A DNA stretch of 20,700 bases from Candidatus Poseidoniaceae archaeon (GCA_013329355.1 DUKK01000151.1:1-20700); one strand, 5' to 3'. Numbered from the stretch's first letter, positions 8,207 to 16,110 are shown. Made by a program: numbers and translations. The notes: generated from the sequence alone by a model not told the origin.

Positions 8207-9086
8207 GGCGGAGGATTCTGATAAACCAAAACAGGCTAGTTTGGTATTAATCGGTATGGGCCCAAATATGTTGACATCAATGACTGAGGAAGCGATAGTT
8301 GCCGCAAAATCTGCTGATTTCCGATATTATGAAGCATACACTGCGATGTGGCCAATAGAAGAACTAGAACGTTTGGAAAGCCGGGTCGGACCGATTAAGA
8401 AAGTCATGCGACCAGAAGTCGAGCAACCCGAAGAAATCCTCAATTTAGCCAAAGAGAACACTGTGGCAGTTCTGGTTGTTGGTGACCCACTACAAGCAAC
8501 GACTCACGTTGACCTTCAGTTACAAGCAGAGGAGAATGGTATTGATTGTCGAATAATACATGGCATATCTATTACCAATATTGTGACAGGTGCAATTGGA
8601 CTCTCTAATTACAAGTTTGGCCGACAGACAACGCTCACCTATCCATACTCAAATTGGATTGCTACCTCGCCACTCGAGATATTAGCCATGAATCGAATCA
8701 TGGGCCATCACACATTAGCACTCCTTGATCTTGACCCGACTGGGGCGGGAACCGGCAAACAACAGCCAATGCGGCCAAAGGATGCGGTTATCTCGATCGG
8801 TTTAATGATTGAAAAGCTGTCGAGCGGTATTGAAGATATCAACGATAATGATAGTCTGAGTAAACTGAAAAAACAGGCCATAAATGAATTGGTAGCAACT
8901 AAATTTGCTGACTGGAATGTGGTTTTATGTAGCGACATGGGGGCTGAGGATCAATCAATAATATACACCAATCTTGCTGATCTTGCTGACTTTCCAGGTG
9001 GCAACATGAACTGTTTAGTATTCCCCGCATCCACGAGTGATGTTGAAGAGAAGGCACTTTTACGATGGTCAAGAGAGGAGGGGTGA
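8205..9086 (+). CDS. dph5: Diphthine synthase (Dph5/DphB)
   Basis: SAM-dependent methyltransferase that trimethylates the modified histidine of elongation factor 2 during diphthamide synthesis, a pathway confined to archaea and eukaryotes. The 293-residue length is slightly above the usual archaeal size because of about 10 extra N-terminal residues. Family motifs are LVLIGMGPN (13-21), FRYYEAYTAMW (39-49), VVGDPLQATTH (91-101), the IIHGISITNIVTGAIGLSNY block (117-136) and YPYSNW (146-151). ATG at 8205 was chosen over a TTG two codons earlier. It has no leader free of the opposite gene, because its ATG overlaps that of the divergent Trm5-like gene, so its promoter must lie inside the latter. 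Its stop lies inside the ribosome-binding region of the symporter gene. Confidence 0.92.
   Translation: MAEDSDKPKQASLVLIGMGPNMLTSMTEEAIVAAKSADFRYYEAYTAMWPIEELERLESRVGPIKKVMRPEVEQPEEILNLAKENTVAVLVVGDPLQATTHVDLQLQAEENGIDCRIIHGISITNIVTGAIGLSNYKFGRQTTLTYPYSNWIATSPLEILAMNRIMGHHTLALLDLDPTGAGTGKQQPMRPKDAVISIGLMIEKLSSGIEDINDNDSLSKLKKQAINELVATKFADWNVVLCSDMGAEDQSIIYTNLADLADFPGGNMNCLVFPASTSDVEEKALLRWSREEG
9077..9083 (+). promoter_or_regulatory. Shine-Dalgarno sequence overlapping the dph5 stop
   Basis: GGAGGGG, continuing as GGTGAT, overlaps the dph5 stop codon and lies 9 bases before the GTG start at 9093. This strong complement to the 16S 3' end supports the GTG and suggests translational coupling of dph5 and the symporter gene. 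Confidence 0.6.
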
Positions 9087-9092
9087 TTTATC

Positions 9093-11183
9093 GTGAGTTG
9101 GATTTCTGATGATATTCTAATCTTGCTCTCGTTTCTATTGTTTATGGGCATTTTTGCTGGCGTCGGAATAGCCTCAATGTGGGTCAAACAAGATACCACC
9201 GATGATTATCTGGTTGCCGGCAGAGGTATGCACCCTGCTCTTGCTGCTTTATCTGCGGTTAGCACATGGAACTCTGGCTACATGTTCATCGGGTTCATCG
9301 GCTTCATATTTTTACAAGGCTATTCGGCAATATGGATTGCTTTGGTGTCGACCATCGGTCAGCTCGTCGCTTGGATATGGCTATACAAGTACATTCAGAA
9401 GGAGGGTAGTGAAAGAAATCTACGCTCATTGTCCTCGCTTGTATCAAGCAAAACTGGAGCACAAGAAGCAAGAATAGCCGCAATATTATCGGTATTCTTC
9501 CTCGCTATATATGCAGCAGCACAACTCACTGCCGGGGGTGTTGCGTTAAATTCGATGCTCGACTGGCCGGAGACTACTGGAATATTAATCGGGTTTGTCT
9601 TAGTGGTCGCTTACTGCTACGCTGGCGGAATAAGGGCGTCTATCTGGACTGATGCCGCTCAATCTAGTGTTATGATAGTCGGCTCGACTATTCTCTGCAT
9701 AGTTGCTATGGGACAAGTTGGTGGATTGTCCGGCCTTCATAATGAATTAGTTAGCATTGACTCCTCGATGGTAAACATCTATCCCTCAGGACTCAAATTT
9801 GGCGCAACTTTGTGGATTGCTGCCTTTTTCCTTGGTGGACTTGGTGTCGCTGGGCAACCACAAGTCGTTTCACGAGTCATGACTTTGAAAGATGACTCCG
9901 ATCGCAAGCAAGCTATGGTGTGGTTCTTTGTCTGGCAAACACCATTTATTGCGCTGATGTTCATAATAGGTCTAGCATGTCGCGCAATATTCGACGGAAC
10001 TCTTTCAGTAGATGATGCAGAGTCTGGATTGCCAATGTTGGCTCAAAGCCTCAACCCGATTTTGGGAGGAGTAATTTTGGCCTCGATTTTTGCTGCAACT
10101 ATGTCGACGGCTGATAGTCAAGTACTTGCATGCACCGCTGCAATCACAGATGACATCAAGCCAGAATGGAAACAAGACCATGGAATCACTAAACAGGTAA
10201 CGCTGGTTGTTGCTGCGCTTGCTACCGGAATATCATTAGTCGGTCAACAATTTCCGGGCTTTGGTGATTCTGTATTCGCCCTAGTTGTATTTGCAGTATA
10301 CGGCTTAGGTGGCATATTCGTACCACTAATCCTAATCCGTATGGCTGGTTACGAACCAGATTCTCAACACACAATTTCGATGATGATCGCGGCTTTGCTT
10401 GGTGTTTTGATATGGACTGTCATGGGTTTTGGGGAATATGTTTTCCCGTCTGTTCCCGGCATGGGTGCTGCATTCGCAGTTCACTTCACTTTGTGTTGGT
10501 TTAGAGACGAGTCTAATCCTAATCCTCTGGGTCGTTACAATTTGCCCACTAAGCAGTTTGCCGCAATTGGTGCGGTGGCGATGGTTGCCTTGGTTGGTGG
10601 CGTGGAATACTCATATTACGCCATCGCTCCGGATGCAAGCGATGCATCGGACAAGATTGGGGCATATTCCGTAGCTGGAGAATATTCATTTTACGAAATC
10701 GCTCAGGGTTCCGAATATATTGAGGACGGAGGCTCAGTAACAATCAACGCTAGTTCCGATGATGCCATGTCATCACTCAATGGCATGAATATTGTAGGTG
10801 TAAAAGTAAATATCAACCACGAGGATGATGAAACTGTTAACGGCTTTGGGTGTGTGTTTGCCGATCCTCCACAGGATGATGTTGTTGATGCGACTATTTC
10901 ACACGTAGAATTAAGCGCTGCAGACTCAAATAGCGGTTCATTCGAATTCCAATTAGACTGGCATAATTCAACTATTCTCAATACAAATGTCACGAACATG
11001 ACAAAATCCGACATTGGAGCAATGCTGGATGGAGGGGGCCTAGGATTTGGCACGCATGACTTAACAATTGGCGTGACCGTTCAAAACGGTGGTGGAACGG
11101 GGTGTAACAGTAATGATGATGGGCAGGATGTAGGTTATACAATTCAATTGGTAACACTTGATTACACCATTTCTCCAATCTGA
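9093..11183 (+). CDS. PutP-like sodium:solute symporter with C-terminal ectodomain
   Basis: 696-residue member of the solute:sodium symporter (SLC5/PutP) family. About 13 hydrophobic segments span 7-506. Family landmarks are DDYLVAGRGM (37-46), ALSAVSTWNSGY (52-63), GGIRASIWTDAAQSSVM (178-194) and FAATMSTADSQVLA (333-346), where S338 and T339 match the PutP Na2-site Ser/Thr pair. By eye, PutP's sodium-binding Asp55 aligns with Trp59, so the coupling ion or substrate may differ. After the last helix comes an unusual tail of about 190 residues, rich in Asp, Asn, Ser and Gly, with several N-glycosylation sequons and no hydrophobic stretch. It is probably an extracytoplasmic beta domain that binds or gates substrate. 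Substrate unknown; an amino acid or organic acid is likely from the family. Start is GTG with a strong ribosome-binding site. Confidence 0.85.
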   Translation: MSWISDDILILLSFLLFMGIFAGVGIASMWVKQDTTDDYLVAGRGMHPALAALSAVSTWNSGYMFIGFIGFIFLQGYSAIWIALVSTIGQLVAWIWLYKYIQKEGSERNLRSLSSLVSSKTGAQEARIAAILSVFFLAIYAAAQLTAGGVALNSMLDWPETTGILIGFVLVVAYCYAGGIRASIWTDAAQSSVMIVGSTILCIVAMGQVGGLSGLHNELVSIDSSMVNIYPSGLKFGATLWIAAFFLGGLGVAGQPQVVSRVMTLKDDSDRKQAMVWFFVWQTPFIALMFIIGLACRAIFDGTLSVDDAESGLPMLAQSLNPILGGVILASIFAATMSTADSQVLACTAAITDDIKPEWKQDHGITKQVTLVVAALATGISLVGQQFPGFGDSVFALVVFAVYGLGGIFVPLILIRMAGYEPDSQHTISMMIAALLGVLIWTVMGFGEYVFPSVPGMGAAFAVHFTLCWFRDESNPNPLGRYNLPTKQFAAIGAVAMVALVGGVEYSYYAIAPDASDASDKIGAYSVAGEYSFYEIAQGSEYIEDGGSVTINASSDDAMSSLNGMNIVGVKVNINHEDDETVNGFGCVFADPPQDDVVDATISHVELSAADSNSGSFEFQLDWHNSTILNTNVTNMTKSDIGAMLDGGGLGFGTHDLTIGVTVQNGGGTGCNSNDDGQDVGYTIQLVTLDYTISPI
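10605..10704 (+). repeat. Imperfect 25-base direct repeat, 75-base period
   Basis: Bases 10605-10629 and 10680-10704 match at 21 of 25 positions and lie exactly 75 bases apart, in frame. They encode EYSYYAIA (505-512) and EYSFYEIA (530-537) at the junction of the last transmembrane helix and the ectodomain of the symporter. Confidence 0.6.
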
Positions 11184-11191
11184 ATATCAAA

Positions 11192-12037
11192 TCAAATTGT
11201 AAAGCGCATACCTTGATTGGCTATTTTCCAGCCCATTTCAACCACCTGAGCATGCTCATCGCTCCATTTATCATATACAGGGTTAGTGTGATTCAGATGA
11301 AGGAAAATAATCTCTGGATCCCCTTGCTGTTTGTATCCAAGTAATTCTAATGTCTGTTTTATGGGCGGGTGAGGGACTTTCTCCTGATTGCGTGATGACA
11401 ACTCATCAGCTGACCAAAATGTTCCATCGAGTAGTGCGATATCAACTGCGAGATTAGTTAACCAATCTCGAATTGTTGCGGCGCCGTGGAGGTCAAGCGT
11501 TTCTCGCCAGGTATCATGGTCTGGTAGATAGAGCAGAGATTTATTTTTGCCGCGTACGATAAATGCATGGGTGTCAGAAAGTTCGTTCCGATGGGGAACT
11601 ACAATTGGAGTGATGGTAAAATCCTCAAACTGTTCTGTTTTTTTATTGGTGAACTCATGAATACAAAATACCCCTTGCTCGACCATCTGCTCCCACTGTG
11701 GAACGCGTTTGATTAGACCAGTCATTTGATTCGATGTGTGGAGTGTTACACCGCTCGCATTGATGGCTTCACGCCCGAATAAACCAAGCCCGTCTACATG
11801 TCCTAGGTGAGCGTGAGTAAGCCATATGTCACTAGGTGTTTGATTCCCTAAAAACTGTAATTGGCTTGCAAGATGGCGGCTTACATCAATTACATGTAAA
11901 CGGTCCATTTCAATAATACCTAGTGATGTCGGGAAACTGATTTCAGCGGGGGACAATCCAATGCAACATTGTTTGTTGCAACCCGCCTGCGGCCTACCAC
12001 CATCCTGAGCAATCCCAAGCAAAACCACCTCAGGCAT
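11192..12037 (-). CDS. PqqB-like metallo-beta-lactamase-fold protein
   Basis: 281-residue soluble MBL-fold protein closest in pattern to PqqB of pyrroloquinoline quinone synthesis. Evidence: the N-terminal LGIAQDGGRPQAGCNKQCC (7-25; PqqB has GGG and Cys-rich loops here), the metal motif THAHLGHVDGL (74-84; H75, H77, H80), VVPHRNELSDTHAF (146-159) and LLYLPDHDTW (168-177), all diagnostic of PqqB relatives. The usual HxHxDH has Gly in place of Asp, leaving metal loading uncertain. No pqqA, C, D or E is present in the window, so a PQQ role is not supported; it may be a hydrolase or oxygenase of another small molecule. ATG at 12037 is divergent from the unknown gene at 12142, and it converges with the symporter gene with 8 bases between stops. 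Confidence 0.75.
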   Translation of the reverse strand: MPEVVLLGIAQDGGRPQAGCNKQCCIGLSPAEISFPTSLGIIEMDRLHVIDVSRHLASQLQFLGNQTPSDIWLTHAHLGHVDGLGLFGREAINASGVTLHTSNQMTGLIKRVPQWEQMVEQGVFCIHEFTNKKTEQFEDFTITPIVVPHRNELSDTHAFIVRGKNKSLLYLPDHDTWRETLDLHGAATIRDWLTNLAVDIALLDGTFWSADELSSRNQEKVPHPPIKQTLELLGYKQQGDPEIIFLHLNHTNPVYDKWSDEHAQVVEMGWKIANQGMRFTI

Positions 12038-12082
12038 GTTGGTCCGAGGTCAATCTGTATCATCAATCTGTTTCACCGGTTA

Positions 12083-12120
12083 AGTCACAGTCGCGAAGGA
12101 CTCAAACCATATCTGTGACT
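12083..12120. promoter_or_regulatory. 8-base perfect inverted repeat in a divergent intergenic region
   Basis: AGTCACAG (12083-12090) and CTGTGACT (12113-12120) are exact reverse complements separated by 22 bases. They lie in the 104-base gap between the divergent PqqB-like gene and the unknown gene, 21 bases before the latter's ATG. This is a candidate operator, or two half sites of a dimeric regulator. No clear TATA box accompanies it. Confidence 0.4.
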
Positions 12121-12141
12121 GCATTGCCACGAGGGGGATAT

Positions 12142-13890
12142 ATGGCACGACCAGCAAAAGTCGAATTCCCCGGTCAAAAAAAGCAACGGGTCCGACTGCG
12201 CGGCACAAAACACGCCAATGAGGCAACGGCAAAAAAACTAAAGAAAGATTTGTCCAAGTTATTAGAAAATCCCCACGCCCATCTGCCGGCTATGCTATGG
12301 AAAGGTAAGATGCGCTGGGGTAGAACGGACCCCGTATCTAAGACTCTCAAGGAATTGGACAAGATAATACGCAAAAAGTCGGACACTAAGTGGCTGTCAA
12401 AGCGTATGATGGCGAAGCGTGGAGACCCGGTTGCCAAAGCATTCGCAGGCTCACTGCACGCCTGCCACGATGAGGATTTTACTACGGTTGGGAAGTTTGC
12501 TTCAGCCTCATTTGGCTCCGCATCATTCGTCAGACGAGGTGATGGCAAACAAGGCTATTTGGCGGGATTACAGAACTTCTCTAACCTTACTCTTCGTATG
12601 CTTCCGTGGGAAGAGCATGCCAAACGTGGCATGTATTTCTTTTCTTGGAAAGGTGGTTTTGTTTGCACCGGTCCAAACCCTTCACCACCTGATGAATGGA
12701 TTGATGATGTCGTTGTCCGTTCGAGGTTTAATTTCACCAAAACCGAGTCAGATAAGGAAACGATATACTACACAAAGGGCATAAATCCCGAGGATTTGAG
12801 TAATGATAACGAATTAAACGACTGCATTAAACTCACATTTTCTCAGGGAACAATAGTCTATATTGGCCTCAGCGATTTAGAAACCGGTGATAAAAAAGAC
12901 ACATCTTTCATACAACATCTCGCGCTGTCTATGTTGCCTCCATTTCTCCCATCAATCGTTGATATTGAAGCTATTTGGAAACCAGAGGGGTGGTCAACTG
13001 GTGATTTACTGCCAGATAATGCAACAGAAGGCGTCGGAAAAATACTCGATGCTTGGCAAGGACTGGTAATGAATGAAAGTGTTGTAGCGCAGGCAGTCAG
13101 GCGGTCTGTACTAGATGCCATCGAGGATGGTTTAATTATCAATTCAAAGTATTACCAATGCGAATCGTTTGATGAAGTAAGGCAAGCCCTTGAAAGTGTG
13201 GCCGGCTCTGCTGAGGAAAGAGACCTTGCAGCCTACATATTACTCGTGTGTTATCAAGCAGGATTTGAGGATGGCCTAGGTTTGCGAATCAACACACGCG
13301 GTGAGACATCGGAAAGAAAAACCCCCTCAATTGAGATAATTGAAGGTGCAAGTTGTGGTGACATATTGGGTGCTTTGTGGGAAGATTTCGGACTCAACGC
13401 ATTGGAACATATTGGTATTATTAGCGATGAGGCAAGCGAAATTTGGGAACTGCAAAACACTAAACCAAAGCCGTTTGGAAAATTCCTGAAAAGTTTGGAT
13501 AGTGCTCGAGAGAAGGCAAAATTATCATCACTTATCCCAACTAAGCAAGGGGCGTTGGACGGTGCATGCGGCCATATTGTCGATCTCATCAGAATCGGTT
13601 TGCTAGAGGGTCTAGGTAAGGCTGAGCGCATTGCAATCTCGAGACATTCATCTATCTCTGAGGCTGCAGCGGCCTGGGCGTGGTTACTTGCTGCGGAACG
13701 TTCCTCAGGACAGGAATGGCACTTTGAGGGAGATGCGCGCAATAAAGCCGGCGCTTGGATGAATACGACTAAGCAACTACTTGCTACCGGGAAACAACTA
13801 CTCGATTCTTCTGACAAGGAAGTTGAGGAATTACAGGAGCAGTGGTTCAATCAATTAAACCAACTTAAATTGGACACGGGTGAATCTTAG
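12142..13890 (+). CDS. Large soluble protein of unknown function
   Basis: 582-residue protein not recognised. The first 120 residues are strongly basic (MARPAKVEFPGQKKQRVRLR, then KKLKKDL and KELDKIIRKKSD), as in nucleic-acid-binding tails. The middle (about 120-260) is beta-prone with several Trp and Phe (MLPWEEH, YFFSWKGGFVCTGPNPSP). The C-terminal half (about 280-582) is alpha-helical and acidic, with regular Ala/Leu-rich helices (EAAAAWAWLLAAERSS) and an E/Q-rich end. No signal peptide or membrane helix is seen, so it is cytosolic. ATG at 12142 was chosen because GAGGGGG (12131-12137) lies just upstream; a GTG at 12115 would add nine residues but falls inside the inverted repeat. Codon use resembles its neighbours. 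It is divergent from the PqqB-like gene and ends one base from the convergent PLP-enzyme gene. Confidence 0.7.
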   Translation: MARPAKVEFPGQKKQRVRLRGTKHANEATAKKLKKDLSKLLENPHAHLPAMLWKGKMRWGRTDPVSKTLKELDKIIRKKSDTKWLSKRMMAKRGDPVAKAFAGSLHACHDEDFTTVGKFASASFGSASFVRRGDGKQGYLAGLQNFSNLTLRMLPWEEHAKRGMYFFSWKGGFVCTGPNPSPPDEWIDDVVVRSRFNFTKTESDKETIYYTKGINPEDLSNDNELNDCIKLTFSQGTIVYIGLSDLETGDKKDTSFIQHLALSMLPPFLPSIVDIEAIWKPEGWSTGDLLPDNATEGVGKILDAWQGLVMNESVVAQAVRRSVLDAIEDGLIINSKYYQCESFDEVRQALESVAGSAEERDLAAYILLVCYQAGFEDGLGLRINTRGETSERKTPSIEIIEGASCGDILGALWEDFGLNALEHIGIISDEASEIWELQNTKPKPFGKFLKSLDSAREKAKLSSLIPTKQGALDGACGHIVDLIRIGLLEGLGKAERIAISRHSSISEAAAAWAWLLAAERSSGQEWHFEGDARNKAGAWMNTTKQLLATGKQLLDSSDKEVEELQEQWFNQLNQLKLDTGES

Positions 13891-13891
13891 T

Positions 13892-15127
13892 TCACACGCT
13901 GGCAAACCCACGTTCTATGTCTGCCCACAAATCCTCGATATCTTCAATACCAATACTCATTCTAACATAACCGGGAACCATCCCAGCAGCGTGTCTAACG
14001 TCCTCTGGGATCATCATGTGACTCGAATTGAATGGACACTCTACTAATGATTCAACGCCGCCTAGACTCGTTGCTTCGTAAATCATTTCTAGGCCTCTCA
14101 TGAATGATAGCGCGGCATCATCGCCACCCTTGACAACAAATCCAATCATTCCTGTGCCTCTAGGCATGATTCTTTGGGCTACTGCGTATTGTGGATGAGA
14201 GCTCAACGATGGGTGATTGACCCGTTCAATCATTGGGTGAGCATCTAGGCGTTTAGCTAGTTCCGCAGCGTTATCACAGATTTGTGGCATTCTAACGTGT
14301 AGCGTTCTCATGCCGCGCTCTAACAAGAAGCAGGAGTTAGGATCGGCGCTACCGCCAAAGTGAACTTTACGGTGGAATATATTATCAATATGCTCTTTGG
14401 ATCCAACAACTGCTCCCCCGATGATATCAGAGTGGCCTCCGAGATATTTTGTCGTTGAATGAATTACTAAGTCGGCACCTAACGAAAGCGGATTGCATGC
14501 CCATGGTGAGGCAAAAGTATTGTCAATAATACAAACTAAACCGTGTTTCTTTGCCAGTGTGGCCATGGCCTCAACATCGCAAACCTTGAGCACTGGATTA
14601 GTTAGTGTTTCAATGTATAGAACTTTGGTGTTTTCCTGGATTGCCGCCTCATAGGAAGACACATCCGTCATATCGGCCATTGTAACCTCAATGCCGAAAC
14701 GCGGGAATTCCTCGGTCATCAGTCCATAAGTACCGCCATAAACATCGGCAGATGCAACGACATGGTCGCCTGTGGATAGAATAGCCATTAATGTAGACGA
14801 TATCGCTGCCATACCTGAAGAGAAAACCTCGCCATCCTCTGCTCCCTCCAAGGCACATATTTTGTCTATCACCGCTTCTGCATTAACTGAGGTAATTCTG
14901 GTATACAATAATGCGTGATGCGCACCGGCGGCCCAGCCAGCATATCGCTCATCGGTTAACTTATACGTCGAAGATTGAAAAATCGGAGTATTGACTGCGT
15001 CGCCGACATGGTTGGTTCCCGAATGTACTGCTTTACTCGCAAAATGAGTAAATTTTGGTTTTGATTCTTTTGTCAAAGCGCCCCTCTCATTACTCCGATA
15101 ACTAGGAGGACTTTGAACGATGCGCAA
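13892..15127 (-). CDS. Cys/Met-metabolism PLP enzyme (cystathionine gamma-synthase/lyase family)
   Basis: PLP-dependent enzyme of the cystathionine gamma-synthase, gamma-lyase and methionine gamma-lyase family, acting in transsulfuration or methionine/cysteine metabolism. With 411-residue numbering: QSSTYKL (51-57), YTR (75-77), SSGMAAI (103-109), the DVYGGTYGLM loop (128-137), IDNTF with D202 contacting the pyridine ring, the PLP lysine K227 in HSTTKYLGGHSD, and a C-terminal GVESLVECPFNSSHM block. The family does not allow a choice between synthase and lyase by eye. No ATG lies near the N terminus: candidates are TTG at 15127, two bases after the transporter stop, and TTG at 15076, preceded by GAGAGGGG and closer to the usual family start. 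It follows the EamA transporter gene in the same direction. Confidence 0.87.
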   Translation of the reverse strand: MRIVQSPPSYRSNERGALTKESKPKFTHFASKAVHSGTNHVGDAVNTPIFQSSTYKLTDERYAGWAAGAHHALLYTRITSVNAEAVIDKICALEGAEDGEVFSSGMAAISSTLMAILSTGDHVVASADVYGGTYGLMTEEFPRFGIEVTMADMTDVSSYEAAIQENTKVLYIETLTNPVLKVCDVEAMATLAKKHGLVCIIDNTFASPWACNPLSLGADLVIHSTTKYLGGHSDIIGGAVVGSKEHIDNIFHRKVHFGGSADPNSCFLLERGMRTLHVRMPQICDNAAELAKRLDAHPMIERVNHPSLSSHPQYAVAQRIMPRGTGMIGFVVKGGDDAALSFMRGLEMIYEATSLGGVESLVECPFNSSHMMIPEDVRHAAGMVPGYVRMSIGIEDIEDLWADIERGFASV

Positions 15128-15129
15128 TT

Positions 15130-16110
15130 TTACTGCTGATTTACCGTTTCGTCGGTATTATTTGATAATAGTTCAACAATTATGTTGCCAAAAAATAACG
15201 ACCCGCCGCCAATAAGTATCCAGATACTCCAAGTTACCATGCCTAACTGGAGCCCATAAATAGTCGCCCAGACCGGTTCCAGAGCGTAAATAATCGCTGC
15301 TTGTATAGGATGTAAGTAGCGTTGGTACATGTTCAAAAATAGCAAACAAAAGAACGACCCCCCCACACCAAGCAAGATTACTGGTATTAGGACACCATCT
15401 GAATAAATCAGTGTCCACTGTTTTGGATTCAACCCGTCGCCTAGCAAAAATGCCGTCACAGCTGAACAAGTTGTGACTACTATGAAAGAAGTGGTTGAAA
15501 CTGCAACAGGATCTCTTCTGATTGTTATACGCTGAGTGAATAGAATGTGTAGTGCAAATAGCAATGCGCAGAAGACTGTAATGAATTCTGCCAACCCCCA
15601 AGTTAGGTGTGGCGGGCCCTGAATGAAGCCTGCACCAAAAGTAGCAAGGGCAACTCCAAGCATCATTATCTTGGTCGGTAATCTGAGTCGATATATCGAT
15701 GATATTATTGCGGTGAAAACAACATAAAGTGAGGTCAAGAAGGCCGATACTGAAGGGTCTATGTCGTCTAAGCCAATCATCTGTGAGAGATAAGCAACAA
15801 ACATTAGTGTACCTAAAACTAACCCATCAAGCCAAATTTGTTTGTCGGTGAGTGCCTCTCTCGCTTTGCGAAAAAAGATTACCATCATGGCTGCTGCAAT
15901 AGCAAACCGTGCAAATACCAATGAGGCAACTACGCCGTCTACTCCAAGAAGTTCTTTCTCAGATTCAAGGGCATCCAATGCTTGCTTCATCCATATGAAT
16001 GTCGCCCCCCAAACAAGGGTGACAGATAGCAAGGCTATTATTGCTATTTTCCGTTGCCTATCTGAGCTTTTTAGCATGTCTGATGTGCTTACAAAACCAC
16101 TATCGGACAT
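15130..16110 (-). CDS. EamA/DMT-family transporter
   Basis: 326-residue integral membrane protein of the drug/metabolite transporter superfamily, with two EamA repeats and about ten helices. The first repeat opens with LLSVTLVWGATFIWMKQAL (27-45) and contains the FARFAIAAAMMVIFF helix. The second covers the last 140 residues (ALLFALHILFTQR, AIIYALEPVWATIYG). Members export or import amino acids, nucleotide sugars and other small molecules; the immediately following sulfur-amino-acid enzyme makes an amino-acid or thiol compound a reasonable but unproven substrate. ATG at 16110 is preferred to a TTG 18 codons upstream, which would place a hydrophilic extension over the promoter. Confidence 0.85.
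   Translation of the reverse strand: MSDSGFVSTSDMLKSSDRQRKIAIIALLSVTLVWGATFIWMKQALDALESEKELLGVDGVVASLVFARFAIAAAMMVIFFRKAREALTDKQIWLDGLVLGTLMFVAYLSQMIGLDDIDPSVSAFLTSLYVVFTAIISSIYRLRLPTKIMMLGVALATFGAGFIQGPPHLTWGLAEFITVFCALLFALHILFTQRITIRRDPVAVSTTSFIVVTTCSAVTAFLLGDGLNPKQWTLIYSDGVLIPVILLGVGGSFFCLLFLNMYQRYLHPIQAAIIYALEPVWATIYGLQLGMVTWSIWILIGGGSLFFGNIIVELLSNNTDETVNQQ

Noticed and set aside
11192..12037. PQQ biosynthesis function
   Set aside because: No other pqq gene is present and the metal motif departs from the classic form, so only a PqqB-like fold is claimed.
13254..13850. 198-codon open frame on the minus strand
   Set aside because: It is fully antisense to the 582-residue gene, Ser/Pro/Ala-rich with no motif, and typical of a shadow frame opposite an Ala/Glu-rich helical protein.
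15103..15215. AGGAGG followed by ATG at 15120 on the plus strand
   Set aside because: The frame encodes only about 31 residues and is antisense to the junction of two well-supported genes; the match is probably chance.
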